Source: Rhodococcus sp. P-2 (GTDB lineage Bacteria; Actinomycetota; Actinomycetes; Mycobacteriales; Mycobacteriaceae). From it: 64,000 bases of DNA. The stretch covers positions 5,206,053 to 5,270,052 of the forward strand of contig NZ_CP066779.1 in assembly GCF_016598535.1 (NCBI RefSeq). The letters run 5' to 3'. Positions 57,778-64,000 of the stretch are shown here, piece after piece. The notes beneath the pieces are model-generated. The model was given only the letters and a program-made list of their open reading frames with translations. It was not told the DNA's origin and made no database searches. The position numbers and the translations under genes were made by a program. Numbering within the stretch: position 1 is the first letter of the stretch; each line of letters opens with the position of its first letter.

Positions 57778-58239
57778 ATGAGTAGCGACGGCCTGGACGA
57801 CTGGCCAACCGGCCGACTGTTGTCCACCGCTGCGCGCCTGGTAGAGCACTCGTGGGAGAAGGTTCTGCGGTCTCAGGACATGACGCACGCCGGACTGATC
57901 GTGCTCCACTCCATCGCCGGTGGACCCGCGTCGCAACGCGACATCGCAAAGAATGCCCGAGTAACCGATCAAACGATGAGCCGCACCATCGATCGCCTCG
58001 AACGAGCGGGTTACGTCACCCGAGACACCGATCCGCGCGACGAACGTCGGCGCGTGATCGCGATAACCGACGCCGGACGACTCACCTACGAGCGACTGCT
58101 CACGCTCGAGAAGGAAGACGCCGCATTGACCGTCGGTGTCGGGGACGTCGCCGCGCTGCGCGAACAACTACTGCGGTTGGTTCGCTCGCCCGGATTGAAG
58201 ACGGCAACTCGCGAACAGCAAGAACCTGCGCGCGAGTAG
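57778..58239 (+). CDS. MarR-family transcriptional regulator
   Basis: This 153-aa protein has a wHTH with GPASQRDIAKNARVTDQTMSRTIDRLERAGYVTRDTDPRDERRR, the MarR recognition helix and beta-wing with the D-x-R-D-x-R motif. It begins at the ATG at 57778 with SD GGAAGG. It probably represses the divergent mmpL and itself through the palindrome between them. Confidence 0.88.
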   Translation: MSSDGLDDWPTGRLLSTAARLVEHSWEKVLRSQDMTHAGLIVLHSIAGGPASQRDIAKNARVTDQTMSRTIDRLERAGYVTRDTDPRDERRRVIAITDAGRLTYERLLTLEKEDAALTVGVGDVAALREQLLRLVRSPGLKTATREQQEPARE

Positions 58240-58248
58240 AAAGCGCGG

Positions 58249-59055
58249 CTAGAAAGCCGGCCAGGGAATCGTTCGATGGCCGTTCGGTTCGGGCATCACC
58301 GCGGACTCGGCGAACTGCATCGCCCGCACGGCCAAGGCCACGACTTCTTCTTCGGTGATCAGTTCGGACAACTCGTCCCCGAGATCCCCGTCGAGGGTTG
58401 TCGCGAATTCGGCGACGTCGGCGATCAAGGCACCGGGTACGGGCTGGCCGGCCCAGCCCCACAACACGGTCCGCAACTTGTTCTCCGAGTGAAGACAAAT
58501 TCCGTGATCAACTCCGTACACCGAGCCGTCGACGCCTTCGAGCGCGTGACCACCTTTGCGGTCGGCATTGTTGATGAGGACGTCCAGAACGGCCATTCGC
58601 TGCAGCCGTGGATCGTCCGCATGGATCAGCGAGACGGGTTCGCCCTCCGAGTCGAAGGCCTGCAGGACCTCGAACCACCCGGGCGGAACATTGCCGGGAC
58701 TGCACAGGTCGACCATCTCGAGTCCGCCAGATCCGTCCGCACGGCGATCGACGGTGTCGATCCATCGCTGCACCATTCCCGGCCCGAAAGGCCCGTCCCG
58801 CAACACTGTTCGCGGAATCACACCCCAGCCCAGCGCCTCGGACACCCGGTACGACGCGACCTCACGCCCCGCCAGAGTGCCGTCCGGGAAGTCCCACAGG
58901 GGACGCTCCCCACGCACCGGCTTGTAGACCACACGGGTGGACTGCTCCCCCAGAGTCGACTCGCACACCAGCGTGGCGTTGCTCGCTGTCGTGATCTGAC
59001 CGATGAGCGTCAGATCACCCTCGAGCAGAACGTCCGGCACACCAGGTTCGGACAC
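58249..59055 (-). CDS. SCO1664/TIGR03843 family protein (PI3/4-kinase-like)
   Basis: This 268-aa protein has LVYKPVRGERPLWDFPDGTLAGREVASYRVSEALGW and the kinase-like DVLINNADRKGGHAL and VDHGICLH motifs, a fold related to PI3/PI4 kinases. It is one of a conserved actinobacterial trio (SCO1664-like, DUF3090, histidine phosphatase) whose function is not established. Start GTG at 59055, 4 bp after DUF3090. The homologue is Rv2133c. Confidence 0.85.
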   Translation of the reverse strand: MSEPGVPDVLLEGDLTLIGQITTASNATLVCESTLGEQSTRVVYKPVRGERPLWDFPDGTLAGREVASYRVSEALGWGVIPRTVLRDGPFGPGMVQRWIDTVDRRADGSGGLEMVDLCSPGNVPPGWFEVLQAFDSEGEPVSLIHADDPRLQRMAVLDVLINNADRKGGHALEGVDGSVYGVDHGICLHSENKLRTVLWGWAGQPVPGALIADVAEFATTLDGDLGDELSELITEEEVVALAVRAMQFAESAVMPEPNGHRTIPWPAF

Positions 59056-59059
59056 GACG

Positions 59060-59659
59060 TCAGACCTCGTCGTCGTCTGCGTCGTCGATCGCAAAACCGA
59101 AGGACTCGCCGCGACGGTATCCGTTGGTGCGGATGCACACGTGTCCCTCGGGCGCCAACGGTTCACCACACAGCGGGCACGGAGCGCGTCCCGCCGCGAT
59201 GACGCGCTCGGACCGCAGCGAGAATTCACGCGCTTGCTCCGGGGTCAGGAACACACGGACAGCGTCCGGACCGTCGTCGGCGTCGTCGAGGACAACCGAT
59301 TCGTCGAACTCCGTCTCACTGACGGCAAGCAGCTCCACGACGACCGCACCGGCATCGGCGTCCCAACCGAGCCCCATCGTGCCGACCCGGAACTCCGCGT
59401 CCAGCGGAGTGACCAGTGGGCTGAGATCGGAGACGTCGTCGGCCTGCGGCGGAACCTCGGTACCGAAGCGTCGATGCACCTCTTCGAGGAGAAGGCCCAT
59501 GCGATCGGCGAGGACCTGAACCTGCTGCTTCTCGAGCAGCACGCTCACCACCCGTGATTCGTGCACGGCCTGGAGATAGAAAGACCTGTCACCGGGTTCG
59601 CCCACCGTTCCTGCGACAAATCGGTCAGGAGTGCGAAATACGTGAATCGCGCGCGACAT
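59060..59659 (-). CDS. DUF3090 / TIGR03847 family protein
   Basis: This 199-aa protein starts MSRAIHVFRTPDRFVAGTVGEPGDRSFYLQA, the family signature, and ends with a zinc-ribbon-like CPLCGEPLAPEGHVC. It is the second gene of the conserved trio; function unknown. The ATG has a strong ribosome-binding site (AGGAGG). Homologue of Rv2134c. Confidence 0.88.
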   Translation of the reverse strand: MSRAIHVFRTPDRFVAGTVGEPGDRSFYLQAVHESRVVSVLLEKQQVQVLADRMGLLLEEVHRRFGTEVPPQADDVSDLSPLVTPLDAEFRVGTMGLGWDADAGAVVVELLAVSETEFDESVVLDDADDGPDAVRVFLTPEQAREFSLRSERVIAAGRAPCPLCGEPLAPEGHVCIRTNGYRRGESFGFAIDDADDDEV

Positions 59660-59714
59660 TGCACCTCCTCGAGTTCGAGCAGAACATCACTGAATACCCA
59701 TTATCCGTCACAGC

Positions 59715-60410
59715 TCACGCACCGACCTCTCCGCCGGGGACTGACTCCTGTGCGGGAGCCGAACCGTTGGTCGCGGCCTTCGCTGCACCGATCGCGGCGA
59801 GCACGTCTCCGGTGTCGTTGACTCGCAGAACGAACGGCAGTGTGGCCGTGTAGCGAATCACGCTGACCGAGGCGGGCTCGGCGACGATGCGCTGGAACGA
59901 ATCGAGGTGCATCGCAAACGCGTCGGCGAGAACCGATTTGATGACGTCACCGTGCGTGCACGCGATCCAGACGACGTCCTTGCCGTGTTCTTCGGCCAGC
60001 CGTGCGTCGTGCTCTCGGATCGCGGCGACGGCTCGCGCCTGTACCTGAGCGAGCCCTTCACCCCCGGGAAACACTGCACCGGAAGCGTGGCGCTGCACCA
60101 CTTTCCAGAGCGGTTCTTCCAACAACTCCTTGAGCGGGCGACCCGTCCAGTCGCCGTAATCGACCTCGATGAGGCGATCCTCGACGACCGGTGTCAGACC
60201 ACGGTCGACGGCAATGGGGCCGACCGTCTGCTCGCATCGCAACAGCGGCGAGCGGACGATCTCCGCGATGTCCAGACCGACCAGCCGATCGACGACGCCT
60301 TCGGCTTGTTTCCGGCCGTGGTCGTCGAGTTCCACACCCGGCGTTCGACCGGCCAGGGTATGGGCAGTGTTGGACGTCGACCGCCCGTGCCGCAGTAGGA
60401 CAACTGTCAT
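59715..60410 (-). CDS. Histidine phosphatase (MSMEG_4193/TIGR03848 type)
   Basis: This 231-aa phosphoglycerate-mutase-fold protein has the RHG motif LLRHGRSTSN, the second-half ACTHGDVIK motif with its catalytic His, and EVDYGDWTG. It is the third gene of the trio SCO1664-like/DUF3090/phosphatase. The substrate is unknown. A TAGGGT -10 lies 6 nt before its ATG, making it the probable first gene of a leaderless operon. Confidence 0.88.
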   Translation of the reverse strand: MTVVLLRHGRSTSNTAHTLAGRTPGVELDDHGRKQAEGVVDRLVGLDIAEIVRSPLLRCEQTVGPIAVDRGLTPVVEDRLIEVDYGDWTGRPLKELLEEPLWKVVQRHASGAVFPGGEGLAQVQARAVAAIREHDARLAEEHGKDVVWIACTHGDVIKSVLADAFAMHLDSFQRIVAEPASVSVIRYTATLPFVLRVNDTGDVLAAIGAAKAATNGSAPAQESVPGGEVGA

Positions 60411-60416
60411 TCCACA

Positions 60417-60422
60417 ACCCTA
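60417..60422 (-). promoter_or_regulatory. -10 hexamer TAGGGT for the trio operon
   Basis: On the minus strand TAGGGT ends 6 nt before the ATG at 60410. Confidence 0.45.
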
Positions 60423-60468
60423 ATGGGGCGGTGGCCTGACGGACGGGTGGTCGACGTCGAAACGGGCT

Positions 60469-61314
60469 CTATGTCGCGGACACGACCCCTGTGGCCAGCA
60501 GCGCAAGGACGACTACGCCGAGAGCGATTCTGTATCCGACGAACCAGTACATGGAGTGATCGACAACAAATCGAAGCAGCCAGGCGATCGCTGCGTAACC
60601 GACCGCGAAGGCGATGACCGTTGCCACCAGCAACTGCGGACCGCTCGCGTTCAGACCCTCACCGGCCGGCTCGAAGGCATCCGGGAGGCTGAACAAACCG
60701 GAAGCGAGAACCGCGGGAATCGCCAGCAGGAAGGAGTAGCGTGCCGCAGCCTCGCGGGTGAGCCCGAGGAAGAGACCGGCACTGATCGTGCCACCCGAAC
60801 GTGAGACACCAGGGATGAGCGCGAGCGCCTGAGCCGAACCCATGATGATGCCGTCGCGCGCCGTGAGCGATTCGATCGGACGCGTCTTGCGTCCGTAGTA
60901 CTCGGCAGCGGCGATGACGAGTGCGAACACGATCAGCATCGTGGCAATCAGCCACAAATTGCGTGCGCCGGTACGGATCTGGTCTTTGAAGAAGAACCCG
61001 AGGATGCCGACCGGGATGGTGCCGATGATGACGTACCAGCCCATCCGGTAATCGAGATCTCCCCGGTGCTCGGCGTTGAACACACCCCGGAACCAGGCAG
61101 TGATGATCCTCACGATGTCGCGCGCGAAGTAGATCAGGACCGCCAACTCGGTGCCGAGCTGCGTCACCGCGGTGAACGACGCACCGGCGTCACTGCCGAA
61201 GAATATCTCCGACACGATTCGCAAATGTCCGGAAGACGAGATGGGCAGGAACTCGGTCAATCCCTGCACGAGGCCCAGGATCACGGCCTGGAGCCAGGTC
61301 ATCGCTTCGCCCAT
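60469..61314 (-). CDS. uppP: Undecaprenyl-diphosphatase UppP
   Basis: UppP removes a phosphate from undecaprenyl diphosphate to recycle the peptidoglycan carrier lipid. The 281-aa protein has about eight membrane segments, the N-terminal [14 protein letters not shown] motif and the [13 protein letters not shown] motif, the two catalytic signatures. Start ATG at 61314 with GGTGAG upstream (GTG at 61317 is possible). It is Rv2136c. Confidence 0.95.
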   Translation of the reverse strand: MGEAMTWLQAVILGLVQGLTEFLPISSSGHLRIVSEIFFGSDAGASFTAVTQLGTELAVLIYFARDIVRIITAWFRGVFNAEHRGDLDYRMGWYVIIGTIPVGILGFFFKDQIRTGARNLWLIATMLIVFALVIAAAEYYGRKTRPIESLTARDGIIMGSAQALALIPGVSRSGGTISAGLFLGLTREAAARYSFLLAIPAVLASGLFSLPDAFEPAGEGLNASGPQLLVATVIAFAVGYAAIAWLLRFVVDHSMYWFVGYRIALGVVVLALLATGVVSAT

Positions 61315-61470
61315 CACTCACCGATCCCGGCTGATTCGAATGGGGTTACTGCACACAGGTTTCGTGTGTCGGGTTCACGTTTCACCGGCGCCACGCTACC
61401 GGGGCCCACCGTGCCGCGCCGCGCCCGGCACGTCCGTGTCCGAATACCCCGACTCGAGGCGAGCGCCCAC

Positions 61471-61476
61471 TAGTCT
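61471..61476 (+). promoter_or_regulatory. -10 hexamer TAGTCT upstream of AKR leader ORF
   Basis: TAGTCT ends 7 nt before the GTG at 61484, implying a leaderless transcript that begins with the small upstream ORF. Confidence 0.4.
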
Positions 61477-61483
61477 GCACGTG

Positions 61484-61546
61484 GTGAGATCTCTCGGGTG
61501 CCGCACTTGCGCACACGAGTCGGGCGCGAGATGCAGGCGGTTATGA
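61484..61546 (+). CDS. 20-codon Cys-containing upstream ORF coupled to AKR gene
   Basis: GTG at 61484 encodes VRSLGCRTCAHESGARCRRL and its TGA overlaps the ATG of the aldo/keto reductase (ATGA at 61543-61546). It is headed by a leaderless -10. Three cysteines in a short peptide recall the cysteine-responsive upstream ORFs of mycobacteria, although here they are not consecutive. It may couple translation of the AKR to cysteine or redox state. Confidence 0.45.
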   Translation: MRSLGCRTCAHESGARCRRL

Positions 61547-62478
61547 AGCACAGATCTGTCGGAACGAGCGGACTTCGGGTCTCGCGACTTGGGCTCGGCA
61601 CACTGACATGGGGACGCGACACGGACGGCGACGAGGCCGCTGCGCAGCTACTCGCGTTCGCCGAGGCCGGCGGAACCCTGGTCGACACCTCGCCCGCGTA
61701 CGGCGCCGGTGCGGCGCAACGGATCCTCGCCGAGTTGCTCGACGACGTCGTTCCACGTGACGAACTCATCATCAGCTCGAGCGCCGGCATCGATCCCACT
61801 CCGATCGGCACCGACCGCGTCGACTGCTCGCGGCGAGGATTGCTCCGCCAGCTCGACGCGACTCTTCGTGAACTCGGAACCGACTTCCTCGACATGTGGC
61901 AGGTCGCAACCTGGGATCCGCTCACGCCTGTCGACGAGGTTGCAGCAACCCTCGACTACGCGGTCTCGAGCGGCAAGGTGCGGTATGTCGGAGTGCGCGG
62001 CTACCTCGGCTGGCAGCTCGCAACGGCCGTCGGAGCCGGTGGCGCAACAACGCTCGCCGCGACGCAGGCCGAGTACTCGTTGCTGGCGCGCGGCGTCGAG
62101 GAAGAATTGTTCGCAGCGGCGGCCCATCACGGCGTCGGAGTGTTCGCCGCAGTACCCCTCGCGGGCGGCGTTCTGACCGGCAAGTACCGCGACGGCATTC
62201 CCGTCGATTCCCGCGGCGCCGACGAGGCACATTCACAGGACGTGCAGAGCTATCTGACCGATTCCTCGATCCGGGTGGTCGACGCAGTCGTTACCGCCGC
62301 CGACGGTCTGGGTACTTCTCCACTGGCGGTGGCACTGGCCTGGGCACGCGATCGTGCCGGGGTGGCCAGCGCCGTCGTCGGTACGCGTGATCTCGCCCAG
62401 TTGACAGGAGTACTGGCAACCGAAGAATTGGAATTGCCGAAAGCGATTGCCGCGGCTCTCGACGACGTGAGCGCTTAG
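61543..62478 (+). CDS. Aldo/keto reductase homologue lacking catalytic Lys and His
   Basis: This 311-aa TIM-barrel protein resembles AKR oxidoreductases (MKHRSVGTSGLRVSRLGLGTLTWG; SSGKVRYVGVRGY). The catalytic tetrad is partly lost: D48 and Y53 (VDTSPAYG) remain, but the Lys usually in IATK-VG is Ser80 (ISSSAG) and the His usually in YQVH is Ala122 (WQVATWD). It is therefore probably not a normal reductase. The chosen ATG (61543) overlaps a short upstream ORF; a longer in-frame start at 61498 is possible. Homology to Rv2298/Rv2137-region genes is not asserted. Confidence 0.8.
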   Translation: MKHRSVGTSGLRVSRLGLGTLTWGRDTDGDEAAAQLLAFAEAGGTLVDTSPAYGAGAAQRILAELLDDVVPRDELIISSSAGIDPTPIGTDRVDCSRRGLLRQLDATLRELGTDFLDMWQVATWDPLTPVDEVAATLDYAVSSGKVRYVGVRGYLGWQLATAVGAGGATTLAATQAEYSLLARGVEEELFAAAAHHGVGVFAAVPLAGGVLTGKYRDGIPVDSRGADEAHSQDVQSYLTDSSIRVVDAVVTAADGLGTSPLAVALAWARDRAGVASAVVGTRDLAQLTGVLATEELELPKAIAAALDDVSA

Positions 62479-62517
62479 TTCGTCCCGCTGATCGAAATAC
62501 CGGAGGTATCGTCTTGG

Positions 62518-62536
62518 CGAGGGCAGGCTAACCTAG
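62518..62536 (+). promoter_or_regulatory. Candidate IdeR/DtxR iron box upstream of heme oxygenase
   Basis: CGAGGGCAGGCTAACCTAG matches the TTAGGTTAGGCTAACCTAA iron-box consensus at 14 of 19 positions, including the GGCTAACCTA core. It is 34 bp upstream of the heme oxygenase ATG. Confidence 0.6.
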
Positions 62537-62570
62537 TAGGCAACGCTTGACTACAGCCTCAGGAGAATCA

Positions 62571-63257
62571 ATGACCACGCTCGACGTAGACAGCCTTTCC
62601 GCAGACGCAGGCCCCGCCTTCTCCGAACGAATCAAGACCGAGACGGACGCAGCACACCGCGAGACGGAGCAGTCGCGATTCGTAGGCGCGCTTCTCGGCG
62701 GTGAGCTGACCACGGCTGGCTACGCCGCTCTTCTGGGACAGACGTACCTCGTCTACACGAGCCTCGAAGAGGCCGGCCGCACACACGCCGACAACGAGTT
62801 GGTCGCTCCGTTCCTGTCCGAGGATCTGTTGCGGGTGGCTTCGCTCGAAGCCGATCTCGAGTTCCTCGGCGGACCGAACTGGCGCGACGAACTCGTGGCC
62901 TTGCCGGCAACCGAGCGTTACATCGCCCGCCTGAAGGAGGTGGCGTTCGACTGGCCTGCCGGCTTCGTCGCACATCACTACCTGCGATACATGGGTGACC
63001 TCTCGGGCGGACAGATCATCCGCCGGATGCTCGAGCGCGCCTACGGATTCGAGACCGACGGACTTCGCTTCTACATCTTCGAAGGCATCCCCAAGCCGAA
63101 GCCTTTCAAGGACGACTACCGCTCGAATCTGGATGCACTGCAGATTCCTGCCGAAGAGCAGCAGCGTTTCATCGACGAGGTGAATCTGGCGTACCGCCTC
63201 AACGGTGACCTGTTCGCCGATCTCGAAGGCGACATCGAGAGCTACCTCGTCAAATGA
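62571..63257 (+). CDS. hmuO: Heme oxygenase HmuO
   Basis: Heme oxygenase splits heme to biliverdin, CO and iron. The 228-aa protein has the proximal heme ligand H29 (DAAHRETE) and the distal-helix motif YMGDLSGGQIIRRML with the flexible glycines. The length and motifs match bacterial HmuO. SD CAGGAG is 6 nt before the ATG. Its stop overlaps the ATG of the substrate-binding lipoprotein (ATGA), and an iron box is upstream, so it is expected to be induced by iron lack. Confidence 0.94.
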   Translation: MTTLDVDSLSADAGPAFSERIKTETDAAHRETEQSRFVGALLGGELTTAGYAALLGQTYLVYTSLEEAGRTHADNELVAPFLSEDLLRVASLEADLEFLGGPNWRDELVALPATERYIARLKEVAFDWPAGFVAHHYLRYMGDLSGGQIIRRMLERAYGFETDGLRFYIFEGIPKPKPFKDDYRSNLDALQIPAEEQQRFIDEVNLAYRLNGDLFADLEGDIESYLVK

Positions 63258-64000
63258 TGAAGCGCTTGGCCGCGGCGGCACTGGTCGCAGCAGCGGGTAT
63301 CGGTTTGGTCGCTTGCGGCTCCAGCGACAATTCCACGACCTCGCAGGGTGCCCGGACCGCGGTACTCGAAGATTCCAGCCCGGTTCCCGTGGCCGACAAC
63401 CCGACCGCGACTCTGCCCGTGACGGTCAAGAGCTTCGACGGCGTCGACGTGACCATCACCGACAACAGCCGGATCGTGGCGGCCGACCGCTACGGGACGC
63501 TCGCAACGACGACGGTAGCTCTCGGACTCGGTGACAATCTTGTGGGCCGCGACACCGCCGCCAAGTTCCCTTCAGTCGCGGACGTGCCGGTTGTCACGGT
63601 CGGCGGCCAATCGCTCAATACCGAAGCGATCCTCGATTTGAATCCCACCGTGGTACTCACCGACACGAGTATCGGGCCCAAGAGCGTCCAGGATCAGTTG
63701 CGCGCTGCGGGTGTTCCCGTCGTCTTCTTCGATCCCACCCGAACACTCGAAGGTGTGCCGAGTCAGCTCCAGGCCGTCGCCGACGCCCTCGGCGTTCCCG
63801 CGCAGGGCGCCGCGCTTGTCGACCGAACCGAATCGGAGATCGCTGCAGCTCGCGACCTGGTTCCCGACGAGGGTGATCCACTGAAGATCGCGTTCCTCTA
63901 CATGCGAGGATCGGCCATCACCATGATCGGCGGTGAGGGTTCCGGAGCCGATTCGTTGATCGAGGCGCTCGGTGCCACCGATGCAGGCACGGCCTCGGGC
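63254..64000 (+). CDS. Hemin/siderophore-binding lipoprotein, 3' end outside window
   Basis: The open frame begins ATG-ATG-AAG at 63254/63257, overlapping the hmuO stop, and runs to the window edge (249 codons so far). It opens with a signal peptide and a lipobox (MMKRLAAAALVAAAGIGLVACGS), then a helical-backbone metal-receptor domain (RIVAADRYGTLATTTVALGLGDNLVGRD, IIGGEGSG-like). It resembles periplasmic hemin/siderophore receptors such as HmuT. Together with hmuO it is probably the start of a heme-uptake operon whose ABC genes lie outside. HmuT versus another Fe-ligand is not certain. Confidence 0.85.
   Translation, partial: MMKRLAAAALVAAAGIGLVACGSSDNSTTSQGARTAVLEDSSPVPVADNPTATLPVTVKSFDGVDVTITDNSRIVAADRYGTLATTTVALGLGDNLVGRDTAAKFPSVADVPVVTVGGQSLNTEAILDLNPTVVLTDTSIGPKSVQDQLRAAGVPVVFFDPTRTLEGVPSQLQAVADALGVPAQGAALVDRTESEIAAARDLVPDEGDPLKIAFLYMRGSAITMIGGEGSGADSLIEALGATDAGTASG

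Overview
The window is high-GC actinobacterial chromosome, almost certainly Rhodococcus and probably the R. erythropolis group. The signs are a Pup-proteasome locus with a 591-residue ARC/Mpa ATPase, mycothiol synthesis (MshC), an F420-type PPOX protein, many GTG starts, chains of 4-nt ATGA/GTGA overlaps, and gene order that follows the Mycobacterium tuberculosis Rv2064-Rv2137 backbone. These identifications rest on reading the sequence and on recalled family features; no database search was run.

Layout. 0-3 kb: end of cobG, then cobH and cobIJ (corrin ring synthesis). 3-9.6 kb: an accessory stretch with a small HNH/DUF4440/PLDc_N cassette, a DHFR-like reductase, a decayed gene beside a previously overlooked 56-codon gene, an alpha/beta hydrolase preceded by a 19-codon ORF with a perfect ribosome-binding site, DUF1990, VOC and TetR genes, and an MprB-like sensor that lacks both its phospho-acceptor histidine and its ATPase domain. 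9.7-13.7 kb: cobK-cobM-cobL-SDR, overlapping end to end, facing a homologue of the F420-dependent biliverdin reductase Rv2074. 13.7-20.9 kb: pepE, a 5'-3' exonuclease, a Pro/Gln-rich DUF4333 protein, helY, tatC, tatA. 21-33.5 kb: the pupylation/proteasome region (pafC, pafB, pafA, prcA, prcB, pup, dop, mpa) with a PAP2-lipid kinase fusion, a NUDIX gene, a 17-bp tandem repeat, an AIM24 gene and a lipoprotein. 33.5-45.9 kb: trmI, a RecB-family nuclease with a PafBC-type promoter, a thioesterase-like gene, hisG, hisE, an RNA pseudouridine synthase, trhO, a HAD hydrolase, B12-dependent metH, a PAC2-family gene and an MFS transporter. 46-54.3 kb: the main accessory element, a wHTH gene followed by an overlapping operon matching JetA, JetB and JetC of a Wadjet-type SMC plasmid-defence complex, with no JetD nuclease gene. 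54.3-61.3 kb: mshC, a divergent mmpL/marR pair, the conserved SCO1664/DUF3090/phosphatase trio and uppP. 61.5-64 kb: an aldo/keto reductase homologue without its catalytic Lys and His, coupled to a Cys-containing upstream ORF, then heme oxygenase and a hemin/siderophore-binding lipoprotein behind an iron box.

How the genes work together. Corrin synthesis (cob genes) supplies the cofactor of MetH. PafA, Dop, Pup, Mpa and PrcAB form a complete pupylation-degradation pathway. PafBC, from the same region, is the DNA-damage activator, and a matching promoter lies in front of the RecB-like nuclease. Heme oxygenase, the heme/iron-binding lipoprotein and the biliverdin-reductase homologue suggest heme-iron use under IdeR/DtxR control.

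The candidate systems I find most worth following are the JetABC operon without JetD and with an extra wHTH gene, the kinase-dead sensor, the two small upstream ORFs, and the CTG start of cobK. A recurring leaderless-promoter signature (TANNNT placed 6-7 nt before the start codon) also helps to fix several starts.
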